A stretch of 64,000 bases of DNA from Streptomyces sp. NBC_00237 (GCF_026342435.1 NZ_JAPEMT010000003.1:620001-684000), one strand, 5' to 3'; numbered from the stretch's first letter, positions 26,070-35,183 are shown. Notes: generated from the letters alone by a model not told the origin. A program made the numbers and translations.

Positions 26070-29000
26070 GCGGTTCCGCGATACACCCGGCCGGGGATGC
26101 GGCGGCCGGTCCCGCCGCGCGCCGCGCGCTGACCCCCGCCCAGGCCGGTGTGTGGTTCGCCGAGCAGTGGGAGCGCACCGGCCACCCGGCCGGTGCGGGC
26201 CCGGCGGACGCCACCAAGTACCACATCAACGCCTCGTTGCAGCTGTCCGGCCCGCTCGATCCGGACGCGCTGCACCGGGCACTGCGGGACCTGACCGACC
26301 GGCATCCGATTCTGCGGGCCCGTGTGGAGGACGACGGCTCGGGCGAGGGCCCCGCCCTGGCCGACCAGGGCCCGATCTCCCTCCCTCTCCCGGTGGTCGA
26401 TCTGCGCGGCACCCCGTACGGCGCCGACGAGAGCGCCCGCGCACGACAGCGCGACGAACTCGCCCGGCCCTTCGACCACCTGCGCGGCCCCCTGCTGAGG
26501 GCCACTCTGATCCGGACGGCCGAGGAAGCACACCTGCTCGTGCTCGTCATCCACCACCTGGTGTGCGACGGCTGGTCACTGCGCGTCCTCTACCGCGATC
26601 TGGGCCTGCTCTACCAGGCGGAGCCGACGGAGGGAGCCCGGTTGCCGGCGCCCGCCTCGTGGTTCGACGAGAAGCCCGCGCCGGGTGCGGAGCCGGGCGC
26701 CCACGAGTACTACCGACGGGTGCTCGGCGACGCCCCCACGGTCACGGACCTGCCCACCGACCGGCCCCGCTCCGACAGCGGCACGACACGCGGAGCCGCG
26801 CTCCAGCGGGAGGTCCCGGCCGGTCTGTGGCGTGCCGTCGTCATGGCGGGCGCGTCATGGCGGGCCACCCCGGCCATGGTCGTGACGGCGGTGCACGCCC
26901 TGCTGCTCGCCAAACTCACCGGTGGGCGCGACCTGGTCATCGGTGTGCCCTCCGCCGGGCGCGGCAGCCAGGAGCAGACCGAGACCGTGGGCATGTACGT
27001 GACCACGATCCCCCTGCGCGTGACGATCTCCCCCACGGCCACCGCCGAACAACTCGTCCACCAGGTAAGGGGCCGGACCCTCGAATCCCTGCGGTACCCG
27101 GCCACGGGCCTCGAAGAGATCGTCGGCCTGCTGGGCACGGAGCGCTCCGCGACCACCGCACCGCTGGTACAGACGGTGTGCGCCGTGGAGCAACTCGGTG
27201 TCCAGACGCCTGACCTGGGGTCCGTACGCACGCGGCGAGCGGAGCTGCCGTGCACCGCGGCCAAGTTCGACCTCGGCCTGGGCGTGCACGTCTCCCCGGA
27301 CCGGGTCGAGACGGACTGGGAGTACGACACCTCGCTGTTCGACGCCGACACCGTGACCGCACTCGCCGACGCCTTCCTCGCGCTCCTGGGCGAGTTCGTC
27401 GCGGCGGAACCGGGCACGGGGGCCCTGTCCCTGGCGCTGGGCGCCACTCCCGACGCCGTGGAGTCACCGGAACCGTCCGGCCGGTTCGACATCCCGGCGC
27501 CGGAGGACTCCGGCCGGTTCGACACCCCGGCACCGGAGGACGCCGTCGGGGACAGTACGTGCGTGCCCGGTCAGCTGGCGCGCCGCGCCCACCGCGTACC
27601 GGACGCCGTCGCGGTCCGCGCGGGTACGGACGAAGTGACCTACCGGGAGCTGCACGCACGGGCTCGGGCAGTGGCCGGCGCACTGCGGGCGGCGGGAGCA
27701 GGCCCGGAGGACACCGTGCTGCTCGCGGTGGCGCGCGGAGCCGCCTGGGCCGCCGGGCTCCTCGGCATCTGGTACTGCGGTGCGGCGGTCGTGCCGGTGG
27801 ACCTGGGCCACCCCGACCACCGCCTGCGGGAACTGGCCGGGGCCGCCGGAGCCCGACACGGGGTCACCGGCAGTGCCGCCGACGCCGAGACGCTGCACGG
27901 CCGACTGGGTGACGGCCTGTCATGGACACTGGTGCCCGGCGAGGGCTCCGCCGTGGACGGCGCCTCGTCGGCGGCCCGCGCCGTGAGCACCGGACCGGGC
28001 ACACCACCGTCCGCGACGCCCAGGACACCGACGGCCCCCGAGACGGCCCCGTACGGACCGCACCCCGCCACCGGTCCGTCGTCACTTGCCTACGTCCTGT
28101 TCACCTCCGGCTCCACCGGCCGCCCCAAGCCGGTCGCCGTCGAGCACGGCAGCCTCGCCCACCACGCCAGGGAGACGGGCCGGCGCTACGGGCTCACGGA
28201 CGCCGACCGGGTCCTGCAGTTCGCCGCGCCCGCCTTCGACGTCGCCCTCGAAGAGGCCGTACCGACGTGGTGCGCCGGTGGCACCACCGTCTTCATCGAG
28301 GACAACACCGTGGGGCCCGCGGACCTGGAACCGGTGCTCGCCCAAGGCGTCACCGTGGTCAACCTGCCGACCCCGTACTGGGCGGAGTGGTCCCGAGACC
28401 TACAGGCCCGGCCGCGCGCCCTGCCCCCGGCGCTGCGCCTGGTCGTGATCGGCAGCGACACGGGTCACCACGCCGACCTCGCCCGCTGGTACGCGGGAGG
28501 CGGCAGGCCCGTGGTCAACGCCTACGGCCTGACGGAGACCACGATCACGGCCACCACCTGCCGACTCGACCGGGCGGCCGGGGCCGCTACCGAGGAGGCT
28601 GCCACGCTCCCTCTCGGACGGCCGCTGCCCGGCATCGGCGCGTACGTCCTGGACAGTGCACTCCAGCCGGTGCCCCCGGGGCTGACCGGTGAACTCTGGA
28701 TCGGCGGGGCCTGTCTCGCCCGTGGCTACCACCGGCGCCCGGCTCAGACGGCGGAGCGTTTCCTGCCGGACCCGTTCGCCGCGCGGCCCGGGGCCCGCAT
28801 GTACCGCACGGGGGACCGCGTCCGACGTGGCACGGACGGCGAACTCACCTTCGTCGGCCGCCTCGACGACCAGGTGAAGATCCGCGGTCACCGGGTGGAA
28901 CCGGGGGAGGTGACGACGGCTCTGCTCTCCCATCCGCTGGTGCGGGACGCGGCGGTGCGCGTCCGCGCGACGGAGGGATCCCGCCGACTGGTCGCCTATG

Positions 29001-30922
29001 CCGCCGTCGCGGAGGGCGGCACGGGCGCGGAGCGGGCCGACGAGCCGGAGCTGCGGCGGTTCCTGACGGCCGTCCTGCCCTCCCACGCCGTACCCGCGCT
29101 CATCGTCGTACTGCCCCGGCTCCCACGGACCCCCGGCGGCAAACTCGACACCCGAGCCCTGCCCGAACCGCCGGACGCCTGCGGCGGAGCCGGTCCGGAC
29201 ACCAGCACGGCGCACGACGGCGTCGACGGCCGGCCGAACCCCGCGGAAGCGACGCTGGCCCGGATCTGGGCCGACGTCCTCGACGTCCCCGCCGTACGGG
29301 CCGGGGACAACTTCTTCCGCGTCGGGGGCGACTCGGTACTGAGCATGCGCGTCGTCTCACAGGCCAGGGCGGCCGGACTGGAGCTGACCACCAGGGACCT
29401 GTTCCGCCATCAGACACTGGCCGAACTGGCAGCGGCGGCACGTCACTCAACGAACTCACCGACACCGCAGGACCCGGCGGCTCCCGCCCTCCGCGCCGGA
29501 CCGGTCACGGCCGCCGCCCGCCCGCAGGCGAGAGCCGCGACGGCTTCGCTCCCGTCCCCGGACGTCCCCGACCGGCTGGGTCTCCTCGCCGGACTCGGTG
29601 ACGCCGCCGCCGTCCACCCGGCGACCCCGATGCAACGGTGGGGCCTGAACCGGCTCGCCCACGCCCCACGTCCGGGCCTCTACCGGGTGTACGAGGCATT
29701 CGACATCAGCGGCGCCGACACCGACCCGGACGCGCTGGTGCTCGCCTGGCAGCACCTGGCCGAGCACCATCCGGCGCTCCGTTCCTCGCTGCACGTCCAC
29801 GGCGACCGGGCCTGGCAGGTGCCCCACCGGAACGTACGCGTCACGCTGCACCGCGAAGACACCCGAGGTACGTCCGACGACCGGACCGCGACGGCGATGG
29901 CGGCTCACCTCAAGGAACTGCGCAGCCGCGCGGTCGGCGCAGCGGAACCCGGCCACGTGGAGCTGGCCCTGTTCCGCGGCGACCACGCGACCCGGCTGGT
30001 CTGGAGCTTCTCCTACCTCCACGTCGACGGCTGGTCCTTCCCCCACCTGCTCCAGGACCTGTTCACACTCCACGACGCCCTGCGCGCGGGACAGGTCCCC
30101 TCGCTGCCGGACCGCCCCTCCCCGGGCGACCTGGCTCCCTGGGCACGTGAGGACGAACAGGCGGCCCGTGTTCACTGGCTGGCCGAACTCGCCGGGAACG
30201 CGACCGGTTCGGTCGCCGCCCTCCTGGGACCCGCCTGTGGCCCGGCCGAGCAGACGGACCTGCGCACCTGGCTGTCCCGGGAGGAGACTTCGGCCCTCCG
30301 CGCCGCACTGCGCGGGCGCGGCCTCACCCTGCACACAGCCGTCCAGGCGGCGTACGCACTGGTGTTCGCGGCGCTGGCGGAGATCGACGACGTGCTCTTC
30401 GGCACGGTCGTGGCCGGCCGGTCGACCGCCGGGCCAGGAGCCGAGGACGTGGTCGGATGTCTCAACAACGTCCTGCCCAGCCGGGTCCGGATTCCGCGCA
30501 CCGAGCGGCTCGACGCCTGGCTGCGCCGACTCCAGGACCGCCACGCGGAGTCGGCCGTCCACGAACGCACCAGCCCCCTGGACGTGCAGCGATGGTCCGG
30601 CGTACCCGACAGCGGCCGGCTCTACGACTCGCAGATCGTGGTGGAGAACTTCCCCTTCGACGCGGCGCTCCAGTCCCGGGTCGCGGGCTGGGGTCAGCTG
30701 GCCAACGGGGCCCACGGTGACGAGGCTTTGCGGCTCACCGTGTGGCCGGACCCCGCTCTGCTGATCAAGGTGGGATACCACCGTGACCTGGTGGGTGACG
30801 CCGGAGCCGCCGATCTGCTCCACCGGGTCGCGGCCGTCCTCACCTCGCTCGCCGTGGCTCTGGACGGTCCGGCGGAACGGCTGTGGGCCGTGGCCCGCCG
30901 TCCCGCGCCGGTCGTCGGCTGA
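26066..30922 (+). CDS. Nonribosomal peptide synthetase, C-A-T-C* (terminal C domain degenerate)
   Basis: 1618 residues from ATG 26066, overlapping the previous gene. C (about 15-450, HHLVCDG from His163), A (about 500-1050), T with Ser1090 in a GGDS rather than GGHS context, then a second condensation-like domain (about 1180-1600). In that last domain the HHxxxDG motif reads SYLHVDG (residues 1316-1322), so both histidines are gone while the flanking DGWS, the GR...DVVGCLNN block and ENFPFD are kept. No thioesterase or reductase domain follows, so the release mechanism is not obvious. The A pocket reads D-V-E-N-V-G-A-I-T-K, identical to A1 of the partner enzyme. The expected product is a tripeptide of X-Y-X type, with X perhaps ornithine-like. 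Between A and the first C lies a duplicated low-complexity segment ((S)GRFDxPAPED). Confidence 0.94.
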   Translation: MSGSAIHPAGDAAAGPAARRALTPAQAGVWFAEQWERTGHPAGAGPADATKYHINASLQLSGPLDPDALHRALRDLTDRHPILRARVEDDGSGEGPALADQGPISLPLPVVDLRGTPYGADESARARQRDELARPFDHLRGPLLRATLIRTAEEAHLLVLVIHHLVCDGWSLRVLYRDLGLLYQAEPTEGARLPAPASWFDEKPAPGAEPGAHEYYRRVLGDAPTVTDLPTDRPRSDSGTTRGAALQREVPAGLWRAVVMAGASWRATPAMVVTAVHALLLAKLTGGRDLVIGVPSAGRGSQEQTETVGMYVTTIPLRVTISPTATAEQLVHQVRGRTLESLRYPATGLEEIVGLLGTERSATTAPLVQTVCAVEQLGVQTPDLGSVRTRRAELPCTAAKFDLGLGVHVSPDRVETDWEYDTSLFDADTVTALADAFLALLGEFVAAEPGTGALSLALGATPDAVESPEPSGRFDIPAPEDSGRFDTPAPEDAVGDSTCVPGQLARRAHRVPDAVAVRAGTDEVTYRELHARARAVAGALRAAGAGPEDTVLLAVARGAAWAAGLLGIWYCGAAVVPVDLGHPDHRLRELAGAAGARHGVTGSAADAETLHGRLGDGLSWTLVPGEGSAVDGASSAARAVSTGPGTPPSATPRTPTAPETAPYGPHPATGPSSLAYVLFTSGSTGRPKPVAVEHGSLAHHARETGRRYGLTDADRVLQFAAPAFDVALEEAVPTWCAGGTTVFIEDNTVGPADLEPVLAQGVTVVNLPTPYWAEWSRDLQARPRALPPALRLVVIGSDTGHHADLARWYAGGGRPVVNAYGLTETTITATTCRLDRAAGAATEEAATLPLGRPLPGIGAYVLDSALQPVPPGLTGELWIGGACLARGYHRRPAQTAERFLPDPFAARPGARMYRTGDRVRRGTDGELTFVGRLDDQVKIRGHRVEPGEVTTALLSHPLVRDAAVRVRATEGSRRLVAYAAVAEGGTGAERADEPELRRFLTAVLPSHAVPALIVVLPRLPRTPGGKLDTRALPEPPDACGGAGPDTSTAHDGVDGRPNPAEATLARIWADVLDVPAVRAGDNFFRVGGDSVLSMRVVSQARAAGLELTTRDLFRHQTLAELAAAARHSTNSPTPQDPAAPALRAGPVTAAARPQARAATASLPSPDVPDRLGLLAGLGDAAAVHPATPMQRWGLNRLAHAPRPGLYRVYEAFDISGADTDPDALVLAWQHLAEHHPALRSSLHVHGDRAWQVPHRNVRVTLHREDTRGTSDDRTATAMAAHLKELRSRAVGAAEPGHVELALFRGDHATRLVWSFSYLHVDGWSFPHLLQDLFTLHDALRAGQVPSLPDRPSPGDLAPWAREDEQAARVHWLAELAGNATGSVAALLGPACGPAEQTDLRTWLSREETSALRAALRGRGLTLHTAVQAAYALVFAALAEIDDVLFGTVVAGRSTAGPGAEDVVGCLNNVLPSRVRIPRTERLDAWLRRLQDRHAESAVHERTSPLDVQRWSGVPDSGRLYDSQIVVENFPFDAALQSRVAGWGQLANGAHGDEALRLTVWPDPALLIKVGYHRDLVGDAGAADLLHRVAAVLTSLAVALDGPAERLWAVARRPAPVVG

Positions 30923-30985
30923 CACTCGCCCCCGCTCCTCGTACGAGGCAACCGCCATCCGCCCGTCCCTTGTCCTGGAGGACCC

Positions 30986-31234
30986 ATGACGACCCCGAAG
31001 ACCCGGGAACACCAAGAGGAAGTACACGAAGGGGAAGAAGAGGAGCAGTACGTCGTCGTCATCAACGGCGAGGCGCAGTACTCGATCTGGCCGGCCGACC
31101 GGGATCTGCCGCCGGGCTGGGCGGGCGAGGGAACCCGCGGTGCCAAGTCCGACTGCCTGGCCAGGATCGGCGAGGTCTGGACCGACCCGCGCCCCAGGTC
31201 GCTGCGCGAGCATCTGGCGCGGCACGACCAGTGA
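30986..31234 (+). CDS. MbtH-like protein
   Basis: An 82-residue protein that binds and activates NRPS adenylation domains. It carries the MbtH signature: INGEAQYSIWPADRDLPPGW, then the CLARIGEVWTDPRPRSLREH block with the conserved SxWP, L-PxGW and WTDxRP elements. The N-terminal 20 residues are unusually long and acidic (HQEEVHEGEEEEQ), where typical MbtH proteins begin a few residues before the NxE. GGAGGACCC precedes the ATG. It lies 63 bp after the second NRPS and overlaps the MFS gene by GTGA, so it belongs to the same operon. Confidence 0.96.
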   Translation: MTTPKTREHQEEVHEGEEEEQYVVVINGEAQYSIWPADRDLPPGWAGEGTRGAKSDCLARIGEVWTDPRPRSLREHLARHDQ

Positions 31235-32616
31235 GCACGGCGGGCGACGACGTGGCCGGAGTGACGCACGGCGGCACGCCGCCCGCACGACGCAGCCTGT
31301 GGCTGCACCGAGGATTCACCGCGCTGTGGACCGCCCACACGCTCAGCCAGTTCGGCACGCAGATCGCGTTCTTCGCCCTCCCGGTCCTGGCGGTGACCAC
31401 GCTCGACGCCACGACGACGGAGCTGGGTCTCCTCGCTGCGGCCGAGACCCTGCCGTTCCTCCTGATCAGTCTTCCGGCGGGGGTCCTGGTCGACCGCTGG
31501 CCCCGGCGTCGCGTGCTGATCGTCTCGGACCTCGTACGGGCGGTCCTGCTGGCGGCCGTCCCGCTGGCCGGACTGGCGGGGGTGCTGAGCCTTCCGCTGC
31601 TCGTCGTGGTGGCGATGCTGGTCGGCACGGGCACGGTCCTCTTCGACATCGCGTACCTCTCCTATCTGCCCGCCCTCGTCCACCGCGCCGACCTCCCCGC
31701 CGGGAACGCCCGACTGGAGTTCTCCCGGTCCGCCGCCGAGTCGGCGGGGCCGGGACTGGGAGGACTCGCCGTGCAGTGGACCTCGGCGGCCACCGCGGTG
31801 TGGGGCAACGTGCTGACCTACGCCGGTTCCGCCCTGCTCCTCGCGTTCACCGGTGGCAGCCGCCCGACGGGCGGCGCGGACCCGGCGGACAAGGACACGG
31901 GACGTCCGGGCGAGCACGAGGTCAATCCCGACGGAGCCGACGGAGCTGACGGAGCTGACGGAGCTGACAGGTCCGACAGGGCCGACGCGACGATGGTCCG
32001 GGCCATCGGGGAGGGGCTGCGCTTCGTCTTCCGGCATCCGGTCCTGCGCGCGCTGGCCGTTTCCACCGCCGTCGCGAACCTCTTCGGCATCGGCGGAGCC
32101 CTGAGCGCAGTCCTGACCGCGTACGCCGTGCACGATCTGCACCTGTCCGTGGGGCTCTTCGGCCTCGCACTGACGGTGGGCAACGCCGGAGCGATCGTGG
32201 GAGCTCTCCTCAACGGCGTACTGCTACGTGTCCTGGGCCCCGGCCGCACGCTGCTGCTGACCTCCCTCCTTCCCGCGCTCGGTCTCCTGCTTCTCGCGAC
32301 CGCGGAGCCCTCCCGTGCCGCCGTGGTGATCGCGGTCTCGATGGGTCTCGTCGCGGGGAGCGTCACGATCTACAACATCCATCAGGTGAGCCTGCGTCAG
32401 GCGGTGACCGACACCCGGATGCAGGGCCGGATGAACGCCTCGATACGTTTCGCCATCTGGGGCACCCTCCCCCTCGGCGCCCTGTTCGGCGGGGCGCTGG
32501 CTGATCTGATCGGCATCCGGGCCGCCCTCTGGTGCCTCGGCGGCCTCGGGTGCACGGCCTGCCTGCCGCTCCTGACCCGCCCCATCCGAACGCTGCGGCA
32601 CATGCCGTCGCTGTGA
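31231..32616 (+). CDS. MFS exporter of the NRPS cluster
   Basis: GTG 31231 overlaps the MbtH stop codon. The 461-residue protein has twelve hydrophobic segments and the MFS_3/enterobactin-exporter-like pattern (FGTQIAFFALPVLAV, then LLISLPAGVLVDRWPRRRVLIVSD with the loop 2-3 motif DRxxRR). The cytoplasmic loop between the two halves holds a Gly-Ala-Asp repeat encoded by a 9-bp tandem array (31930-31965). The family often exports siderophores or peptide antibiotics. Its position at the end of an NRPS operon indicates export of that product or self-protection. Confidence 0.9.
   Translation: MSTAGDDVAGVTHGGTPPARRSLWLHRGFTALWTAHTLSQFGTQIAFFALPVLAVTTLDATTTELGLLAAAETLPFLLISLPAGVLVDRWPRRRVLIVSDLVRAVLLAAVPLAGLAGVLSLPLLVVVAMLVGTGTVLFDIAYLSYLPALVHRADLPAGNARLEFSRSAAESAGPGLGGLAVQWTSAATAVWGNVLTYAGSALLLAFTGGSRPTGGADPADKDTGRPGEHEVNPDGADGADGADGADRSDRADATMVRAIGEGLRFVFRHPVLRALAVSTAVANLFGIGGALSAVLTAYAVHDLHLSVGLFGLALTVGNAGAIVGALLNGVLLRVLGPGRTLLLTSLLPALGLLLLATAEPSRAAVVIAVSMGLVAGSVTIYNIHQVSLRQAVTDTRMQGRMNASIRFAIWGTLPLGALFGGALADLIGIRAALWCLGGLGCTACLPLLTRPIRTLRHMPSL
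31930..31965. repeat. Four 9-bp tandem repeats inside the MFS gene
   Basis: GACGGAGCC followed by three copies of GACGGAGCT, keeping frame and coding (Asp-Gly-Ala)n in the central loop of the transporter. Copy number could vary by slippage without breaking the frame. Confidence 0.85.
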
Positions 32617-32739
32617 CGAGGACCGGCATTCACTCGACCTCCCCCACCCAGGACCACCGTCGAGCGCCGCATCGCCCGGCTCGCCGGACGCACAGCGAGG
32701 CGACGTCGCGTGGGGTCGTGGCCGGTGGGCAGCGGTACG

Positions 32740-33405
32740 TCAGGTGACCAGTCGGACGCCTCGGCGCGCGAGGTAGGAGGCGGGATTCACGTCGCTCCCG
32801 TACTGGCGCCGTGCCCTGATCTCCAGGTGCAGGTGCGGGCCGCTGGAGCGGCCGGTGTTGCCGCTCCTGCCCAATCGCTGGCCCACCCTCACCCGGGCTC
32901 CCTGGCGCACCTCGATCCTGGACAGGTGGGCGTAGACGGCGAAGTGGCCGTCCGTCATCCGAACGGTCACGGCATGGCCGTACGAGCCGGACCACTTCGC
33001 CAGCACCACGTCGCCTGCGCCCACCGCGTGCACCGGCGTCCCCGTGGGCACCGCGAGGTCGATGCCGGTGTGGTGGCCGGCCAGCCAGTCGCCCCGGACC
33101 CCGTAGCGGGTGCTCACCCGGTACCAGCGGCGCAGCGGCTTCGCCCCCCGGGGAAAGGGGCCATGGCGCTCTCCGCGGTCGGTGGCCGGTGCGGGGAGAT
33201 CCGTGAGCGCCCGGGCGAGGTCGTCCTCGAACACCGGGTCGTGTCCCAGCGGGCAGGCGTCGTCCTGCGCCGAGGGGGCTGCGGCAGAGGCAGGGCCGGG
33301 CGGCGGCCACAGCACCAGGCCGAGGGTGAGCAGCGCGGACCGCCGCGTCACGGACACCGCGCGGGAACGTGTCGGGAATCGCTTCATAACCGGGAATCGC
33401 TTCAT
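32740..33405 (-). CDS. Exported M23-family metallopeptidase (LytM-type)
   Basis: The start is ATG 33405 (GAGG 8 nt upstream); a second in-frame ATG six codons later comes from an 18-bp duplication. The 221-residue protein has a signal peptide with a twin-arginine-like VTRRSALLTLG n-region. The C-terminal M23 domain has the zinc ligands HTGIDLAVP (HxxxD) and GPHLHLEIR (HxH), plus GxPVHAVGAGDVV and YAHLSRI. Such enzymes cut peptide cross-bridges in peptidoglycan. On the minus strand it lies 318 bp downstream of the ECF sigma gene and might be a target, but no shared promoter is shown. Confidence 0.9.
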   Translation of the reverse strand: MKRFPVMKRFPTRSRAVSVTRRSALLTLGLVLWPPPGPASAAAPSAQDDACPLGHDPVFEDDLARALTDLPAPATDRGERHGPFPRGAKPLRRWYRVSTRYGVRGDWLAGHHTGIDLAVPTGTPVHAVGAGDVVLAKWSGSYGHAVTVRMTDGHFAVYAHLSRIEVRQGARVRVGQRLGRSGNTGRSSGPHLHLEIRARRQYGSDVNPASYLARRGVRLVT

Positions 33406-33408
33406 AAC
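33373..33408. repeat. 18-bp tandem duplication spanning the M23 start codon
   Basis: Two perfect head-to-tail copies of CGGGAATCGCTTCATAAC (plus strand). On the coding strand this doubles GTT-ATG-AAG-CGA-TTC-CCG, giving MKRFPVMKRFP. Confidence 0.95.
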
Positions 33409-33723
33409 ACTGACCTCAAGCGCACTGCCCCGAGAGCGCACGCCCAGCCGCGCGTCCGGGGGACGGGCCTGCCCGCCGACGTACGGACATGCCGACGGGA
33501 GCCGGGAGCGCCGCCGTCGTCCTGCCCGAGCTCGTGCGGGCCGAGCCGGCGGATGCTTCACGTGCGGACCCCGGCCGCCGTGCGCCCTCGGCGAAGTGGC
33601 CCCCTCGGGAAACGCGTACCGCAGCGCCGTGCGGGGAGTGATGGCTCGGCAGTGCCGGACTGGCCTCGATGCCCCGGTACGGGCTGGCTGTCCGTCACCC
33701 CTCGGGCGGGGGCGGGGGTCGCG

Positions 33724-34350
33724 TCACCCCGGGAGCGGCGGTGTCTCGATGATCTTGCGGAGGGCCTGTAGGCCGCGGCGGATGTGGCTCTTCACGGTTC
33801 CCAGCGGAAGCCCCGTCTCCCGGGAGATCTGAGAATGTGTCAGGTCGCCCCAGACCGCCAGCCCGAGCAGACGCCGCTGGACCGCAGGCAGTCGGCTCAG
33901 CATCTCCAGGAGGAGAACCCGGGTCAGGGCTTCCTCGCTCTCGTTGTGCTGCGGGTGGCGCAGCACGTCCTCCTGGTGGGCCGTGACCAGACCGGTGAGC
34001 CTGGCGCGGCGGACGCGGGCGGCGAGGCCGTCGGCGATCGCGTGCCGCGTGATCCCGACCAGCCATCCGCCCAACGATCCCCGGGCCGGGTCGTATCCGG
34101 CACGTCCGCGCCAGGCGGCGAAGAACACCTGCTGGGTGGCGTCCTCCGCGTCCTGTGGGTCGCGCAGCGCTCGCAGTGCCAGGGAGTACACCAGGGAGCC
34201 CCACCGCTCGTACGCGGCGGCCAGGGCGGCCTCTTCGCCCCGGGCGAGCCCGTCGGCGATGGCGGCTTCGGCGCCGTCACAGGCGTCGGGGCAAGAAGTG
34301 ACGTGGGCGGATTCTGCCGGACGAGGCAGGGCGGGCAGAGCTGGAGACAT
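33724..34350 (-). CDS. ECF RNA polymerase sigma factor, LitS-like by context
   Basis: 208 residues from ATG 34350 (AGGAG 7 nt upstream). Region 2 reads AYERWGSLVYSLALRALRDPQDAEDATQQVFFAAWRG and region 4 reads LPAVQRRLLGLAVWGDLTHSQISRETGLPLGTVKSHIRRGLQALR, the standard ECF layout with no extra domain. It is divergent from a small zinc-type anti-sigma gene and next to a B12-binding MerR regulator and the crt genes. This matches the light-induced lit locus of S. coelicolor, where LitR activates the ECF sigma LitS, which transcribes crt genes (recalled). The symbol is not assigned because orthology was not tested. Confidence 0.9.
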   Translation of the reverse strand: MSPALPALPRPAESAHVTSCPDACDGAEAAIADGLARGEEAALAAAYERWGSLVYSLALRALRDPQDAEDATQQVFFAAWRGRAGYDPARGSLGGWLVGITRHAIADGLAARVRRARLTGLVTAHQEDVLRHPQHNESEEALTRVLLLEMLSRLPAVQRRLLGLAVWGDLTHSQISRETGLPLGTVKSHIRRGLQALRKIIETPPLPG

Positions 34351-34750
34351 GGTGCACTCCTCGCGGTCTGGAGCCGGTTCACGACGTCGACCAACGTCCG
34401 GCAGCTCGCTCCGACGACCCAACTCGCATCGTTTAGGCATCGGTTTGCGGTGCGCCCCGTGCGGCCCGCGCGAGCCCCGCCCGTCCTGGTCCGGCAGCAC
34501 GGACCCGCAGGTCAGTGGCGTGCGACGGAGCCGCCCCGGCCGATTTCGCGGCCGGACGCGGGCGGGCGCGGAAAGTGACGTGGGGCGAACGCGCATCCAG
34601 GGCCCGACGACGGCCGGTATCAATCGGTGCCGCAGGCCCGCCCGGTCAAGCCCCTCCCGAGGGCCCGCGGTGAGCCTGGACCGCCGTGGCCCGGCGGCTC
34701 CCACGTTCCCGCCCCCTGGCCAGCGCATCGTCGCTCGCGCGGAGGTCACC
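34351..34750. other. Divergent control region of sigma and anti-sigma genes
   Basis: A 400-bp region between the start codons, where promoters of both genes and any LitR site should lie. I found no perfect palindrome that I could assign, and no gene. Confidence 0.4.
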
Positions 34751-34999
34751 ATGCCCGACCACCTGGACTCCGACGAACTCGCCGAGATCTCCCTCGGTCC
34801 GCCCGACCCCGCTCGGCTCACCCCGTACCGGCGCCACCACCTCCGGCTCTGCGACCGCTGCCGAGGTGAGCTCGCCGAACTGCGGGCGGTGGTCCGGGCA
34901 GCGCGCGACATCACCAGTGATGACCTGCTCGTCGAACCTCCCGCATCCGTGTGGGAGTCCGTCGTCGTACGCCTGCACCTCGACGACGAGGACGCGTAG
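34751..34999 (+). CDS. Minimal zinc-binding anti-sigma-like protein
   Basis: 82 residues from ATG 34751 with GGAGG 5 nt upstream. It has the helix plus HxxxCxxC zinc anti-sigma core (RRHHLRLCDRCRGELAELRAVV), as in N-terminal ZAS domains that wrap around an ECF sigma factor. Unlike membrane anti-sigmas it stops soon after, with no transmembrane helix or outer sensor domain. It is divergent from the ECF sigma gene, its likely partner. It would act in the cytoplasm, and any signal must reach it there (redox at the cysteines, or control through the LitR-like regulator downstream). Confidence 0.8.
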   Translation: MPDHLDSDELAEISLGPPDPARLTPYRRHHLRLCDRCRGELAELRAVVRAARDITSDDLLVEPPASVWESVVVRLHLDDEDA

Positions 35000-35183
35000 T
35001 CCGTGCGCGCACCGGCCCCGGACAGGCCCGCCCGCCCGTGCGCCCGACGAGGTCCGAGCGGCCCCGCCCGTCCGGTGCGCCCGGCTACGGCGGCGTCCCC
35101 GCCCACTGCGGCAGGACGTCCCGCAGGACGACCTGCCGCGCCCACGGCCACGGCGAGCCCCTTCCACGACGTACGGTCGGGTC

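Noticed and set aside
20937..32616. Naming the NRPS cluster as coelichelin or another known siderophore
   Set aside because: Module order A-T-C-A-T / C-A-T-C*, lack of ornithine hydroxylase and lack of siderophore uptake genes do not match; only the pocket code is suggestive.
34686..35183. Extended N-terminus for the MerR-type regulator
   Set aside because: The frame is open upstream, but residues before GTG 35184 are Arg/Pro noise overlapping the anti-sigma gene; the MerR domain begins shortly after 35184.
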